64,000 nt of DNA from Byssothecium circinans (lineage: Eukaryota; Ascomycota; Dothideomycetes; Pleosporales; Massarinaceae): the NCBI GenBank assembly GCA_010015675.1, contig ML976996.1, forward strand, positions 283,736 through 347,735. Reading direction: 5' to 3'. Positions 1 to 13,382 of this stretch are shown in pieces. The notes below the pieces were generated by a model that had not been told where the DNA came from, ran no database searches, and was given only the letters and a program-made list of their open reading frames with translations. Position 1 is the stretch's first letter; the number at the start of each line of letters is the position of its first letter. Position numbers and translations under genes: made by a program.

Positions 1-691
<691 letters not shown>

Positions 692-2887
692 GGTGTTGCT
701 TGCACACAAGGTTACTGGTGTCGTTGGTGTTCCTCGCTACCCTATGGATGGTAGCAATAACTCTAAGGATGAGATGTGATAACTAATAAGAGGCGCTGGT
801 GCAACAAGTACTAGTGATAAGAGGTCGTCGAGCTCGGTGGCAGTTGCACAGACTCTGGGGATCAACGAGCTTTATAACATCTAGCTCAGAAGGGCAACTT
901 CGGCCGTCACGAGAATGTTTTCTTACGGATCATCATGGAGTAAACAAACGTCTAGCTGCAGCTGCATGACGGAAGGGAAGTTTTGCGTCGCCAAAGGCGG
1001 TGTCCAGGATGAAGCTGTAGATGAACCTATAGGCATTCGACCGAACCCTCGGCGACGATAATCGTTGCCTTCTCCAGGCAGAGCTGTGTTCACCTCGGAT
1101 GTATGCTTTTCGCTGGTGATGTAGCGGCGCTGTCCACTTAAACTCTCCAAGACATATGCAGCCATCCCGACAGAGGGTTGTTTAGGTCAGGTACACAGTT
1201 GTGATTGGCTGAGCTATAGCTATGATGTTATTATGCTACCTTAAGGTAGCGATCATCAAGTAAGTGACACGCCGGGCCAGCCCTCGCCACTAAACGTCCA
1301 TCACCCTCTGGGGAGAGAGCCTTCTGGCATGCTGATTGTTGCTCTTGCTGGCGCATGGGGAACCTTGGAACCGCGGCTGATGTGTGTTGTCTTCTGGGAA
1401 GGCAGCGGTTATACAGTAAGGCAGCAAAAACGCGGGGGACCTGCTCTTTGAGGCGCTGATCTTCAGATCGCCAAAAACGGATAACGTTTACGGTAAGGTT
1501 ATTCTGCCGAGCACGAGTAAGATCGTGGCACGCTTCGAGAACATGTTGTAACGGGGGTGAGAATCTGGGGTATGGGTTGCGATGATTGGGAAAAACAGGT
1601 AGGTACCGCTGTCCCCTTCGTCATTCCAGATCCAAACCATATCGTCAGCGTCCCGTCTTACCTTACACCGGTGAGGAGCATCAACCACAGCATCCCGCGG
1701 CTTCGTAACCCTCGGCGCGGGAATAATCTGCACAGGTTCATCTTCAAAGATGATGGCGGCGTCGTTCCGCGATAACCTTTCCCCCGCATCCGCCAAGCTT
1801 CGACGATGCACTGTTCGACAACGGCGACCGACGTTATGGAGTCTCATTCGTTGTTGGGAAGCGCAAAGAAAGTTCTGCACGTCACCAGAGACCGGGTGCA
1901 TTCCCATCGTGACTGATGAGCTCATCCGACGCTGGGTAGAGACCTCGACACATGCTCTCGGGCGATGGGCAACACGGAGAGTCACACGGGCACGAAGATC
2001 GTCTGTAGTACACTGGTTTGCTGACTGAATGACTGCTTTGGTACATGTACCTATGTGGTAATGTGGTATTTCGTCGGCAGGTTCACCGTCATGACGTTGA
2101 TGTGTTCGGCTGGGTCGAAGGTGCTCAAATAACGGTAGATTGCTACATGCTACTTTCTGTGACGAAGCTCGTAGGTGGTTGAAGTAGTCGACACCACCGG
2201 TGAGCATATGCGTCGTCTTGAACGAAAGTCGAATCTTCGAGCCAACTCAGGTAAAGGTGCATCGAAGATTGAAAAGCCAGACGCACTTGCCTGGGTGATT
2301 CGACTTTGGTCGTGCGTCGTGCGTCGGTTGTTCCCATGTTCACGCAGCCATCGCAAGGCGAGGTTTGGTGGTCCAACTTCTGCAACCCCTCGCTCTAAGG
2401 AGATGTATTATTGCTTATTGCCATAGGAGAGAATACATGCATGTGCCCACTCAAGACGCGAGGCCGAGGAGATGCTCATGTTGATGATGCGGAAATGTTA
2501 CCTGGGTACTGTCATGTTTTGCTTCATGCGCGCCAAGTTAGGTAAGGCACGAATGACGTTAGCAGTTAGAATACGGATACCGGTGCCGGATCGAGCCCCA
2601 ACCTGAAAAGCTCTGATTTATGTTTGATGGAAGGTGACAAGTCAAAGTGCGGGCTATCAAGTGCAAAGGACTTTGTTGTCCTTCTAGTCCAATTGACGGC
2701 TTCGCGATTGGCGGGAAGACTCGAGAGGCAGCCACGACTTAGTCATCCGGCCTGCCGAAAATACCGGCTCCCCGTTATCGTTACGCACTTTACTGTACTG
2801 TACAGAACCAACAGCACCCGAATCTGAATCATCGGCCCAACTCTGAATAATTACACGTCTTTTAGATCTGCTGCGGCAATCTCCGCC
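692..2887. other. Intergenic stretch, no supported gene
   Basis: About 2.2 kb between the divergent glucanase and TENA genes. It holds several open frames, the longest 239 codons on the minus strand (2207-1488), but their translations are rich in Arg, His and Cys, show no family motif, no signal peptide and no convincing intron structure. I see no repeat or RNA gene. Both promoters must lie here, but I cannot point to individual elements. Confidence 0.5.
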
Positions 2888-4410
2888 ATGGGCCGCCACG
2901 CCAATCCCGACATCAGGAGGGCCTTCGCCGAGTTCCAGGATCAGGACACGCCGTCCAAGGTGAGTGAGTCTCTACTGCCGTCCCCGTCATCCTCCCACGA
3001 AGTTGCAAAGATACGGATACGGTGCTAGGCGATGCGACTTCAGAGGACTAATCCGGCCAGTGCAACAAAGTACGATGTCTGCACTGCGGCTTCGTTCGCG
3101 CCAAGAACACGACGCGCCAGATTGAGCATCTCAATGACTGCCAGGCCTATCTCGCCTCCCCAGAAGCGCAGGCGCACATGGCCGCGCAGCAGCGGCAAGA
3201 TGCAGCACAACAGATCGATGCCAACATAGCCCAGGGCTCTGGTGTCTTGAACGGCCAACATCCGAATCCAAACCTCCAAGTCCATCGTCGAGGTCCGAAC
3301 GCGAAACGTGCGCGCGATGGCCAGCCGATTGCCCCCAACCTGCCCATGCAGCCGAACGTGTCGCCGTCCCTGACTGCCCACCTGCTCACCATCACCTCGG
3401 CCTCCTTCACCCAAGCGACCCAGCAGCCGTTCCTCTCGCATGCCGGCTGCGGTTCATTGGCCCCAGGGCCGCTGTCGCAATGGCTGGTGCAGGACGGATA
3501 CTACCAGCGGGGCTACATACGCTTCATAGGCCAATTGCTGTCCAAAATACGCCTACCGCAGACACAGAACTCACAGTTCCATCCCATGTACAGGACGATG
3601 GATTTGCTCATCTCTGCGCTCAACAACATGCGCCGAGAGATGCAATTCTTCGAAATCACCGCGACCAAATACGGCCTCACCCTCCGCCAGGACCCGCCGA
3701 CGCCCATCACGCGCGCGCTCTTGGATCTGTTCGTGAGCGCGAGTAGCTCCAGCGCCTCCATGCTGGAAGGTATGGTTGTGTTGTGGGGCACTGAGCACGT
3801 AGGTCATGACACAGCCCAACATTACTTTCCGTCACTGACAGCCTAGTGCTACCGCTCGGCCTGGCAATACGCTTCCTCTTTCAGCACCTCCCTCTCCACT
3901 CCTAGTACCGATTCGCACATTGTCGCCCTGCACCAAGCGCTGATTCCCAACTGGACATCACCCGCTTTTAGCAAGTTCGTAGACGCCACCCGCCTTCTCG
4001 TTGACGAGCTCGCAAATATCACGACCACGCGCGACGGCAAGGAGGAAATGAATCGCTGTGAGGAAATCTTCCGCCAGATTTGCTGGCTGGAAGAGCGCTT
4101 CTGGCCCGACGTGAACGGCATGGGCGAAGAGGACGTCACCGCGCGGCTTGGTCCTGATCTTGGTCCAATGGGCCCCGGCATGGACAACATCAATGGGCCA
4201 ATGAATGGGCCAATGAACAACGGCCCGATGAACAACAGACCTATAGACAATGGTCCAATGAACGGCCCAAGGAGCAATCCGATGAACAACCCTCTGAACG
4301 GCCAACTGAATAGACAAATGAACGGCGGTGACGGCTCTGAGAGAAATGGCAGAAATAGCTTTAGTCTGTCGAATGGCGACGGGCTCGAGAGCGTTGGGCA
4401 AGATGCGTAG
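2888..4410 (+). CDS. BED-type zinc-finger TENA/THI-4 family protein
   Basis: Exons 2888-2959, 3061-3798 and 3847-4410 give 457 residues; introns are 101 and 48 bp, both phase 0. Residues 25-50 form a C-x4-C-x2-C...H-x3-C cluster (CNKVRCLHCGFVRAKNTTRQ onward) like a BED/C2H2 DNA-binding finger. Residues about 110-345 match the haem-oxygenase-like TENA/THI-4 fold: FLSHAGCGSLAPGPLSQWL, GYIRFIGQLL, and across intron 2 LWGTEH/CYRSAWQYA. The tail (about 372-430) is an Asn-Met-Pro-Gly repeat based on GPMN. Bacterial TenA enzymes hydrolyse aminopyrimidines in thiamine salvage; fungal proteins with an N-terminal finger are of unknown role and may be regulatory. Intron 2 uses a GTAGGT donor; a nearer GTATGG donor would break the frame. 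Confidence 0.85.
4168..4332 (+). repeat. GPMN-type coding repeat
   Basis: Imperfect tandem repeats of roughly 15-18 bp (AATGGGCCAATGAA and relatives) encode Gly-Pro-Met-Asn units in the tail of the TENA-like protein. Such in-frame minisatellites often vary in length between isolates. Confidence 0.7.
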
Positions 4411-5074
4411 AATGGATAGAGGATCAACTGCACTGCGGCATCTGACCCAAACCCTGACGGCGTCAGGGTTTCGGCTGCCGACCTTACAGTCTTTATCAGA
4501 GGGAGGCGAGGGCATTGGTCAGGACCCGGAAGACGCACTGAAGGATCGGCTGCGCAAATTCTTGGGTACTCTATACTATGCTTGAGGCGTAAAATGCGGC
4601 GTTGAAGGAGAGGTGGTCACGGTCGATATCCTGGGATACATCTCCTGCTTTTTCTGTTGAAGTTTACTAAATGTTCAATATGACGGCTGCTTGTACTTCA
4701 AAAGCATTGGGGGGGACTCCAGGTGTTCCTTCCATTAGGATGTGATAATGGAGGTAGTTGTTGTCGAGGAGTGTATATTCAAGGATCATTGAAAGGTGCG
4801 CTTCCACGACTTGAGTTTAACTACCTGAAGCTCTCGACAACTCGGAAAACATGGTTACCAGTGCACTCCCAAACTCCCAGTCCCAGATCCCAGTTACAGC
4901 ATTTCTTTTCCCATCCAACTACTTCCCGTCGCCCCTTGCAAATACTCGTTCCCCATCAAACAAGTGTCGAAACCCACGACAAACGCCAGAGCATTAGTCC
5001 TCACATCGTCTTGACTCCAAAGCCGCCCAATCATGCCACGTAAAGCTTAAACGGTCGACGGAAACGCAAACCGC
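4411..5074. other. Intergenic stretch between convergent genes
   Basis: 3' flanks of the TENA-like gene (+) and the rhodopsin-like gene (-). One open frame (4723-5043, 106 codons) has Ser/Pro-rich unrecognisable content and is not called. No repeat seen. Confidence 0.4.
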
Positions 5075-6450
5075 TCAGACCGCGCTGCTCGTCTCAACAA
5101 GAATCTCATCGGTCCTCATGATCCCACACCTACTATCTCCACCACCACCATTTCCAGCCTCGACGTCAAAATTTTGTATCGGAAAGCTATGAACTCCATC
5201 CCCCAAGATATACTCCTCACTCCCATCACCATCTCGTACTCCCGTCTTCCCAGTAGTGCCAGTGAACACCTTCGCGACCGTCGTTCCCCCTCCTCCTCCA
5301 CCTTTCGCACCACCACCACCACCACCGCTCGTCGCACTATCAAACCCACTCCCCGTCATCCCCGCCCTCCCCATCCCAAAAGTCCTCAACTGATACGATC
5401 TCGACCTCGCACTCGAACTCTCGCCCCTTGACCCATAAACAATCTTCACATACAGCGGCCGCAGAACAGGAATACAAGCGCAAATAATGGTAACCGTGAT
5501 CTCCGTCGTCGACCAGAGCAGCATAGGAACGGTATCGTAGACGAATTCGCTCAGCGAGGCCAGGGACTGCAATTCAAAAGTGCGAATCACGGAGCAGATT
5601 CCCGCGAAGAAGCCGAGGGAAAGCCCGATGGCGACGGTGAGTTTTTCCTTGCGGCGCATGTTGAGGTTCATGACGATGTGCCAGGGGAGGATCGCGAGGA
5701 CGATGTCGACGAGGGCGGACCAAGCTGTATTTTTTGGGACGTGTTAGTTATGCTTTGCTTTCTTTTTTTTTTTTGCATCTTTGCTTGAGTAGTTTCTTTC
5801 TTGTCGTTTGGGATTGGATTGTGACGCAAAGGAGTGAGTGGGTGGACTTGGACTTACCGCCCATGGTCAAGCCTATGTCTGTGAAATCGAGCCAACACTT
5901 CCCGCCTGCGAGGCTTTTATCCCACAGGAAAGCCGTGGGTGTGCATTGCGTGTACAGGAATGTGGTCGTGATGGTGCATAGGACCGTCGTGCTGATGATG
6001 CAGAACCAGAGTACCGCTTTATGCCATTTGAAAACGACGATGCGGAGCAGGAAAAGAGCGACTGAGCCTTTCGACGCCGCGATGCCCATGATGCAAATCC
6101 CCTGTCCGATGGCCTCCCACATGACGGCTTTGGGGTAGTCGGAAGTCGGGATGACAGAGGAGCGCTTGCCGATGCCGTAGGTTGTGCCGATGGAGATGCT
6201 GAGGACGAAGGCTATGTGCGTGAGCTGGGGAACTGGTTAGTGGGTTTGGATTGGGTGGCTTGTTCAGGGCGATCGGGGGGGTGGAAGGGAGGTTACTGAC
6301 GAGATTGAGGACCATGACTATGTCGTCCCATCCTATGCTCTGGACGATGAAGTAGCGAGTGTAGATGCGTGTAGCGACGAAGAGGGCTGCTAGAATGACT
6401 TGGGTCCACATCACCCCGTTGATTGTGTGCGCGTAGTCTTGGATTGTCAT
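5075..6450 (-). CDS. Fungal rhodopsin-domain (PTH11/SAT4-like) integral membrane protein
   Basis: Exons 6450-6301, 6224-5858 and 5724-5075 (introns 76 and 133 bp) encode 388 residues. Several hydrophobic helices are evident, beginning GVMWTQVILAALFVATRIYT, followed by the family-typical WDD (residues 41-43), then ICIMGIAASKGSVALFLLRI, AVLWFCIISTTVLCTI and, after intron 2, SALVDIVLAILPWHIV and AIGLSLGFFAGICSVIRTF, consistent with seven spans (Pfam Fung_rhodopsin). The cytoplasmic tail has two Gly runs and ends acidic. Members are plasma-membrane proteins related to PTH11-type receptors; ligand and role are unknown, and PTH11's role in surface sensing should not be carried over automatically. 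Splice phases fit exactly, and TGGSG-type low complexity explains the divergent C-terminus. Confidence 0.88.
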
Positions 6451-8787
6451 GGTGGCGGTACTCGAAGGCTTGGAGAGTATTGGTGAGGGTTGAGTGAGTC
6501 GCGTAACGTTTCTGGCTGTGTATTGTGTCTCTCGCTTCAGTTGACTTGATGAAGAGGCACACAGCAAGGACACCTTCTGGCGCGTTCTTGGGAATGAGTA
6601 GAAAGGAAAGGTACGCTTCTTGAGACGCACTGGTTGATTATCGAGAAGTTGATATATGTATGCAACGCTTTTCGCCGTTCATCATATCCCTCGTATGCTT
6701 CCCGAAACCCTCATTTCCCTTTTCGATCATCTTCACGGCCCCTTTCTGACTTCTGCTCCTGAACTGTACCGGAGCTTTGGGAAGTCGTTTGTAACGGGTA
6801 CGGGGAGACGGTTAGGAAAAAGAAATGGTGGTTTATGGATTTGATAGCTATTTGACAAACGGACGGCGAATTTCCCCGAAAAGACTTCCAAGTTGTTTGA
6901 AGAGTGATTGAGTGACTTGTGGATCTAATTCTTATCGTCATCATGCAGTGGGCCAAAAAACTCATTGCATTGGACGAATACCGCTGAGAAAACGAAGCTA
7001 TCATCATCCTGTGCCAGCAGTCAGTCTTTCTCATGCCATGTTTGCACAGGGAGCAATCCTCCACACTTCTACTACCGCGCCTTCGTTGTCGAAGCGGTGG
7101 AATGATGGAACGCGACCTATATGAGATACCGGTTATTGCTGAGCCCCAGCTGATTGAAAATAGGGCTTCCATGCGAGGGCATTGTTGGATTTATCATATT
7201 TCTCCAGCCGCGGAAAGCGGGTAGGGTAATTCAGTGGGCTTGAAATGCCACCCTAGAATGCGGCACGGCCCTAATCGGGTAGCAGAATTAATACAACCCG
7301 TCATTAATGGTCTCACAGAGAAGTCCCCAATTGGATCTGAAAACACATACTTTGGTTCACGTGGAACAGCCTTTACCTCCCGGCACTGAGGTTCGACGTG
7401 ATGAGCAGCTATTGGTCGAATATGCGGCGAAGTTGGGCAAAAATGCAGCATGGTGAATTGGCCTCATGCAGTGTGCTTATGCTCATCCAGAGTCAAACGA
7501 GACCAACCAGATTACATGGACGATGAAAGAACAGGAGTGTGGATGATGCATGGACGGAGAAGTCGAAGGGGCATTGAGAGGGGTTTTGTGGACGAGGCGC
7601 GCTTGCCTCGTTGAGGCATGGTCTCTGCTTAGCGGGACCAACTACCGTCCATCATTTGCTCCCGCCCGCCCCGCATCCATCCCTACCCCTGTCCTCACTT
7701 CTTCAATCCATCTATCAACATGAGCTTGCGTGTTGTGACTGCATGCGGGTGTGACGGGCATGTAGTGTAACCACACAACGGGGCGAGAGTCTGGGTGGCC
7801 ATTCCACTCAATGAAAGGCCGAAACAAGGAACCTACGCAATCAGAGTGGTGTTGGGAAGAGATAGGAAAAGCAAATCATCCCCACTCTCAAGTGTCTTGA
7901 ACCGCTTCGTAGATTTGGTCGCCAAAAGGTTTTGGAATGTGACATGTCATGACAACCGATACCCCACACTCGCAACCCAACGCCTTTCGTTCCAAGCCGC
8001 TCCCGTATGGCGCCTCCCGTAACGATGCGGTCTCCCGAGGAGGTGTTGCCACCTCCCGTCTGATTTGAAGAAGATCATGCAGCCTGTTTGCATACCTATT
8101 CACCAACCGCTGTCAATCCAAGCGCCTGGGATGGCTCTCACCCCAATTCAACGCCCTCGTGCCTCCTTTTGACGGGAAGGCTCCCAGCCCACCTTCTGGA
8201 TTTTAGAAACCCGGTCGCAATTTGATTAATTGATAGACAAACATACATAGAATCATATTTTTACTAACAGAAGGCGCTGATCCTAAGGGAGCCTATCTCC
8301 GCGTAGCCTGCATGTTTGGGCGTGGGCCTTGCTTTCGAGCATGCAGCGAGCCATTCGCTATGTCGCAAAAGATGGGCCTCCGCCTGTCACTTCTGTCTGC
8401 TACATGATAAGACATGCGTGTGATCAAGCTGGAATATCCGGGGCATACATGCAATTCCTCGATAGTAGTGTTAGAAAGAGCTTTCCCGTCAGGTTCAGCC
8501 AATCATGAGTACTTGTATGGACCAATATAGAGGATAAAGGGAGCGTTCATTGGATGGTGGAATATGTATCGTCCTCACTCATTGGTGACAAAATGCTGGT
8601 AGTATCTATATCAAAGCTCGTACAAAGTCTAGGCTCCCCCGTCATTCCAAATTGCAACCTCAAATATCTTCTCGCCCAATTCCCAAAGTTCGGAGTTGCC
8701 GAATACTCTCATTATCTTATATCTCCTATTACCAAGCTTATCGTATCTGCTGGTCGTTGCACAGGACTGACCAGCATCACATTTACA
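6451..8787. other. Intergenic stretch, no supported gene
   Basis: About 2.3 kb between divergent rhodopsin-like and P450 genes. The longest frame (7172-6711, minus, 153 codons) has no recognisable domain, and others are shorter. Base composition is like the flanking genes. No transposon ends or RNA genes were recognised. Confidence 0.4.
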
Positions 8788-10630
8788 ATGGCGGCCCTCT
8801 ATCTACTCATAACCTTCTTCAGCCTAGCGATCATCGTGGTACTAGCACAGCATGTGCTCGAATACCTGGGATCACCATTGAGAAAGCTTCCAGGACCATT
8901 CCTTGCCAAATTCACCCACTTGTGGCGTTTCAAGGACAACTACAATCAAACACAGATCGAGACTCAGCTACGGCTCCATGCTCAACATGGAGATGTAGTT
9001 CAAATTGGACCAAATGTCGTCAGTGTCGCCGACCCAAGCCTCATCAAAGTGATCTACTCAACCAGAGGTACATTCCGCAAGGTCAGCATGCGCATACCCC
9101 GTCAATGCTTTTGCACGACACAGGGCTGACAATGAGCAGAGTGAGTTCTACTCCGTCAACGACGCCATGCAACCGGATGGCACTATGGTGCAAAACATCT
9201 TCGGCACCCGAAGCAACGAGTTTCATTCCAAGCAGATCAAGCCCATTCAGAAGCTTTACTCTCTCCAAGCGTCACAGAAACTCGAACCCATGATGAACGA
9301 CACCATTCAAATCCTATGCAGCGAGCTCGAACAACGGTTTATGACCGGGGAGAACAAGCGCAAGACGTGCGATATTGCGGACTGGATCTCCTTCTTTGCG
9401 TGGGATTTCCTCGGTGATATGACACTCAGTAAGCGTTTCGGGTTCATGGAAGCCGGGACGGATATCCATGGGATGCTCAAGACGGCTGAGGATGCTATAC
9501 GTTACTTCGCCGTGGTTCGTGTCTCTTTCAATCAACTTGGCGACTGTAGTGGATTAGCTGATTGGTACCCAGGTTGGCCAGATGCCCATTCTCGACAACT
9601 GGCTTGCGAAGAACCGCTACCTACCGTGGAAATTTCCCGCCTTCTCTGCCGCCGCGAGCTTCTGCGTCGAACGCTTTAGTGAGCGGATGCAGAAACTCGA
9701 GGCGATGAAGGATAAGAAGGATTTCATGAATGGCTTCCTCCAAGCCCAGCGAGACGATCCGAGCGTGACTTCCCATGATATCATCGGATGGCTCCTCATC
9801 AATGTGAGTCCTGTTGATTTCTAAATCACGCTGTCAAACATTTCCATTCTCTCCATATCTACGTTTCCAAACAGCGAAGCGCCCGGAAACGAACGGCTGA
9901 CCAGCTCTTCTATAGATCCTCGGCGGTGCCGACACGACCGCTATCGTCACTAAAGCCATCTTCTACTACATTCTCAAAAACCCAGCTGTCAAATCTGCGC
10001 TCGTCAGCGAACTGCGCTCGGCCAACCTGGTCTATCCACCTACCTACGCCTCGCTGGAATCACTACCTTACCTTAGTGCCTGCGTCAAAGAGGGTCTGCG
10101 TATACACCCCGTCACCGGCCAAATCCTTGAACGCATCGTTCAGGCCACTGGTCTCACAATTCCCTTTCCCACTGCTACTTCTAGTACTAGCGTCACGCTC
10201 CCGCCTGGCACCATCGTTGGTATGAATTCGTGGATCATCCACCGAAGGGAAGAAATTTTCGGTCCCAGTGTCGAAGAATTCGTACCGGAGCGTTGGCTGA
10301 GGGGTGCCAGTGAGCCGGAGGAGGTTTTCGACGAGAGGGTTAGAAAGATGAAGGAGGCGGATTTGAGTTTTGGGAATGGAAATCGGACGTGTTTGGGACG
10401 ACCTTTGGCGACAGTGGAGTTGTACAAAGTTACGGCCACGCTGTTTGGGAAGTATGAGGTATGTTGCACTTCTGTCACTTCTGTTTTTGGAGGGAGTGCC
10501 GCCGTCGGCGATGCGCTCGAGAGATAACGTTAAGCAGATTGAACTTGAGGACCCGATGCAGGAGTGGGAGTTACATAAACAGTTCTTTGTTTGGCCGCAT
10601 AAGGTTAGGGTGAAGATGAGTCCTTACTAG
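8788..10630 (+). CDS. Cytochrome P450 monooxygenase
   Basis: Haem-thiolate monooxygenase, ER-anchored by an N-terminal helix (LYLLITFFSLAIIVVLAQHV). Exons 8788-9081, 9140-9514, 9573-9803, 9916-10458 and 10538-10630 give 511 residues, a normal length; all four introns are phase 0. Landmarks are the proline hinge KLPGP, I-helix oxygen-activation motif GGADTT (303-308), K-helix ExxR (E359-R362), PERW, and the haem loop FGNGNRTCLGR with Cys459. All are intact, so a working enzyme is expected. Open frame continues upstream in phase to 8554, but the membrane anchor directly after 8788 makes that ATG the best start. Substrate cannot be read from the sequence; the DUF1996 gene is convergent and not obviously linked. 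Confidence 0.93.
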
Positions 10631-10808
10631 GCTACCTTGACTTCAGCTATCAACGAAGGAAAGAGTGCCATCGTCAAGTATGTTTGAGTAAATCCTTTAA
10701 GCTGAGTATCATATATCACATTATCAAGCCTAGTTGTCACAGCTGCACATCTTCCCAAGCGTCACAGTACCCCCACCCCCCACCATACACACAGCATACA
10801 CTTTCCCT

Positions 10809-12189
10809 CTACATACTCATAGGGCTCCCCGGCAACTTCTCCAACCACCCATCAACATCCTCCTGCACCGTCTTCTTGATCTTGCACTGCAAGGCAGCAG
10901 AAATATCTTGACTCTTCTGCTTTCCACAAGTCGCGCTAAAGCAGCCATTGTCATCCATGGCGCGCTGCAAGGCATCACCTTTCCAGCCAAAGACATAGTC
11001 GCCGTGTTGTCCGTAGCCCGTGTTGTCGCCGGTCGAGAGGTAGAAGGGTTGAGAGCCGTCGGCGGGCCAGTCGGCTTTGTTGTTGAATTGTGTGGTATCC
11101 CATACAATCTGCGTGAGTGTTAGGATGATGTAGAGGAATCACGACAGGGAACAACAGGTTAGATGGGATGAAGACGAGGAACTTACCTCGAGCATGAGTT
11201 GGGGGATCTTAACCGGGTGGCTCGCCGGGCAGTTTCCTGTGGAGAGGAAGTTCGAAGGGCCAGCCGTCGGGTACGCGACGTGATCCTTGTGGTTCGGAGA
11301 ATCGAGGTTCTTACCATCCCAGCATCTGCCACCATAATCAGCATCTCACTCTTCCCCATTCCAGGCATTCATCACTCACGTGGGATACAAAATGTTCGAA
11401 CGGATACCACCCAAGCATGGCTGTGGGGGGAAGCTCTCAAAGTCGAGCCTAGAGTCTGAGCATGGAGCCATGTCGTCGCCCTTGAAGTTGGGGCCAGAGT
11501 AGCAGCGGAAGCAGCTCTGCATTTTGTACTTCTTTTGGCGGTTCATTGGGTCGCCGACGAGCATGCGGAAACCCTGGTTATCGAGTCAGTGGTATAGTAG
11601 TGGAATATGAGTTGAGGCTGGCTTACCGGCTTGAAAGCGGTCACTGTGTTTTTCTTCGGGGCGATGTAATACACGGTGACACCGCCGGACGTCTGGGTAG
11701 TAAACTTGTCTCCGAAGAGCAACCTATCCACCGGGCCAGTCAGAATCTCAACTTTCGTACTCTCCAGTCCTGTCTCAATATTTGACTCGTGACAAACTTC
11801 TATTTCCACGTCGCTCGCCTTCGATCTGAGAAAGCGATACCAACACTTCCTCGTGAATATTTCACTTACCGGTTAGGAACCTGCGGTACCCTCTTAAAGG
11901 TCCCGTTCCTCGCTTTGAAGTACAGGTTCGCCGTCCAGTAGTTACTCAGATCATCAGCCGGTCCGCAGGTCGTGCACGTAGCAAGTTTCGAAACATCAGT
12001 GTTGTCGATGGTCGCGTTGAACGCATTACCGCCGACAACTTGGTGCACATGAGGCGTGGCTAACATCCCAGGATTTACAAGAGGATCAAGACGCTCCACT
12101 GTGATCTGCGAGCAGCCGAAGCGGAGGTGGTTGAGGCCTTGGAGCGACTGTGCGGTCACGGTGACCGCGAAGAGGAGGAAGGAACGCAT
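10809..12189 (-). CDS. Secreted DUF1996 domain protein
   Basis: Exons 12189-11870, 11723-11627, 11573-11380, 11325-11187 and 11108-10809 encode 349 residues; the introns are 146, 53, 54 and 78 bp and all phases close. A short signal peptide ([15 protein letters not shown]) is followed by [20 protein letters not shown] and [12 protein letters not shown], then [20 protein letters not shown], the core signature of DUF1996. Cysteines (FRCYSG, LPCS-like positions) suggest disulfides. DUF1996 proteins are extracellular or wall-associated, sometimes fused to WSC domains, which are absent here. The biochemical function of the family is not established. The last exon carries a conserved-looking [20 protein letters not shown] segment. 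Confidence 0.9.
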
Positions 12190-13382
12190 CTTGGATGTAG
12201 TGTGTGCGACCTGGATAGAGAAGGGAAGAAATTTGGAGGACTTGGGGAAAGGATGATGGATGCTGATGGGTGCACTTGATATCGCTTTCGGCGATGTTAA
12301 TGTGCAGGGGCGGGTAGTCGGTAGTCGCTAATGCTCACTGCCGTGCCACGCCGTGTATATGGCGGCAATCAATCTATGTTGATTAACCACATGGAGAAGC
12401 GCTACGTTGAGTCCAACCATGAGAGGGTACTCTCGGATTGATGCTACCGCTACTCCAGAATGATAAAAACAGTCTTGTGGACTTACCGCGATATCTGATC
12501 TTGGCAGTGGTTGCATTGGTCCCTACGACGTCCACTGATGGCCATGTGCATGCTAGGCAGGCCAGAGGGCGAGGGAATACCGGTTTTGGGCGTGTGTGCA
12601 TTATGTTGAGGTGGCAATAATACTACCATAGAGTCTTCCCCTTAGAACCCTACATCGTAGGTCCGTATCCTCGCCAGTAGGTTGGGGCGGTAGAGGAATA
12701 AACTCTTAAAATATCGAAGACATCTGATAAGCTCTCTTCGGTAGGGAAGAGAAAGATGGATCAATATTGCGCTACATTGGAGTATCTTAAGTCTCATAAT
12801 TTAGTATTGAGCCATTCTCACGCCTTTAATACTTCAAAGGCTCACCATCTCAGCTCTTCTTGCATATCCACAACAAAAACCCTTAATACTTTGAAAGGTC
12901 ACCGCCCCTGATCTCCTCACCTACACCACAACACAAAAATCGTCCCAGTACCTGTCACCGCCGAGAGTGCTTCCTCCTCGATCTCAGAACGCACCACTGT
13001 AGCAAGTCGTCATCGACTCAGTACACAGTCTACACAGATAATCTAACGAGATTCGGGACCAACGATGACAGCACCAATGATGGCATCGCAAAAATCCCTA
13101 TATAGCCTAGATGAATATTTAATGTCGCCTTGCATGCAAGATCCTGCGCCTACGCTTGGGCGGGACTCAAGAGTTGCTGTCAAGCCGGCGTCCATAGCTT
13201 TACGGGTGATGTCTCTTGTATCGCACCTATCTTCGCCGGCGATGATGGAGTATTCAGTTCAAGTTGTAGATCAAGTTGAACTCGCTTGGTAGCACCTGAT
13301 CTGGATATGTTATGTTATATACAACGGGCAATCGCACCGATTCAGCTACCATTCTCATCTTGCTTTAAACCCTATGCGAAAA
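12190..13382. other. Intergenic stretch with a small imperfect tandem duplication
   Basis: No gene supported. Around 12820-12905 two related segments, CTTTAATACTTCAAAGGCTCACC-like and CTTAATACTTTGAAAGGTCACC-like, follow each other about 60 bp apart. Promoter of the DUF1996 gene must lie in the left part. Confidence 0.35.

Noticed and set aside
1488..2207. 239-codon minus-strand open frame
   Set aside because: Composition rich in Arg/His/Cys, no domain, no signal or membrane segment, no intron support, and competing frames on the other strand; likely chance in GC-balanced DNA.
3849..4538. 229-codon minus-strand frame rich in GPFIG repeats
   Set aside because: Antisense of the GPMN repeat and exon 3 of the TENA-like gene.
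8554..8787. Upstream in-frame extension of the P450
   Set aside because: The open frame continues but adds 78 residues before the membrane anchor, against family architecture.
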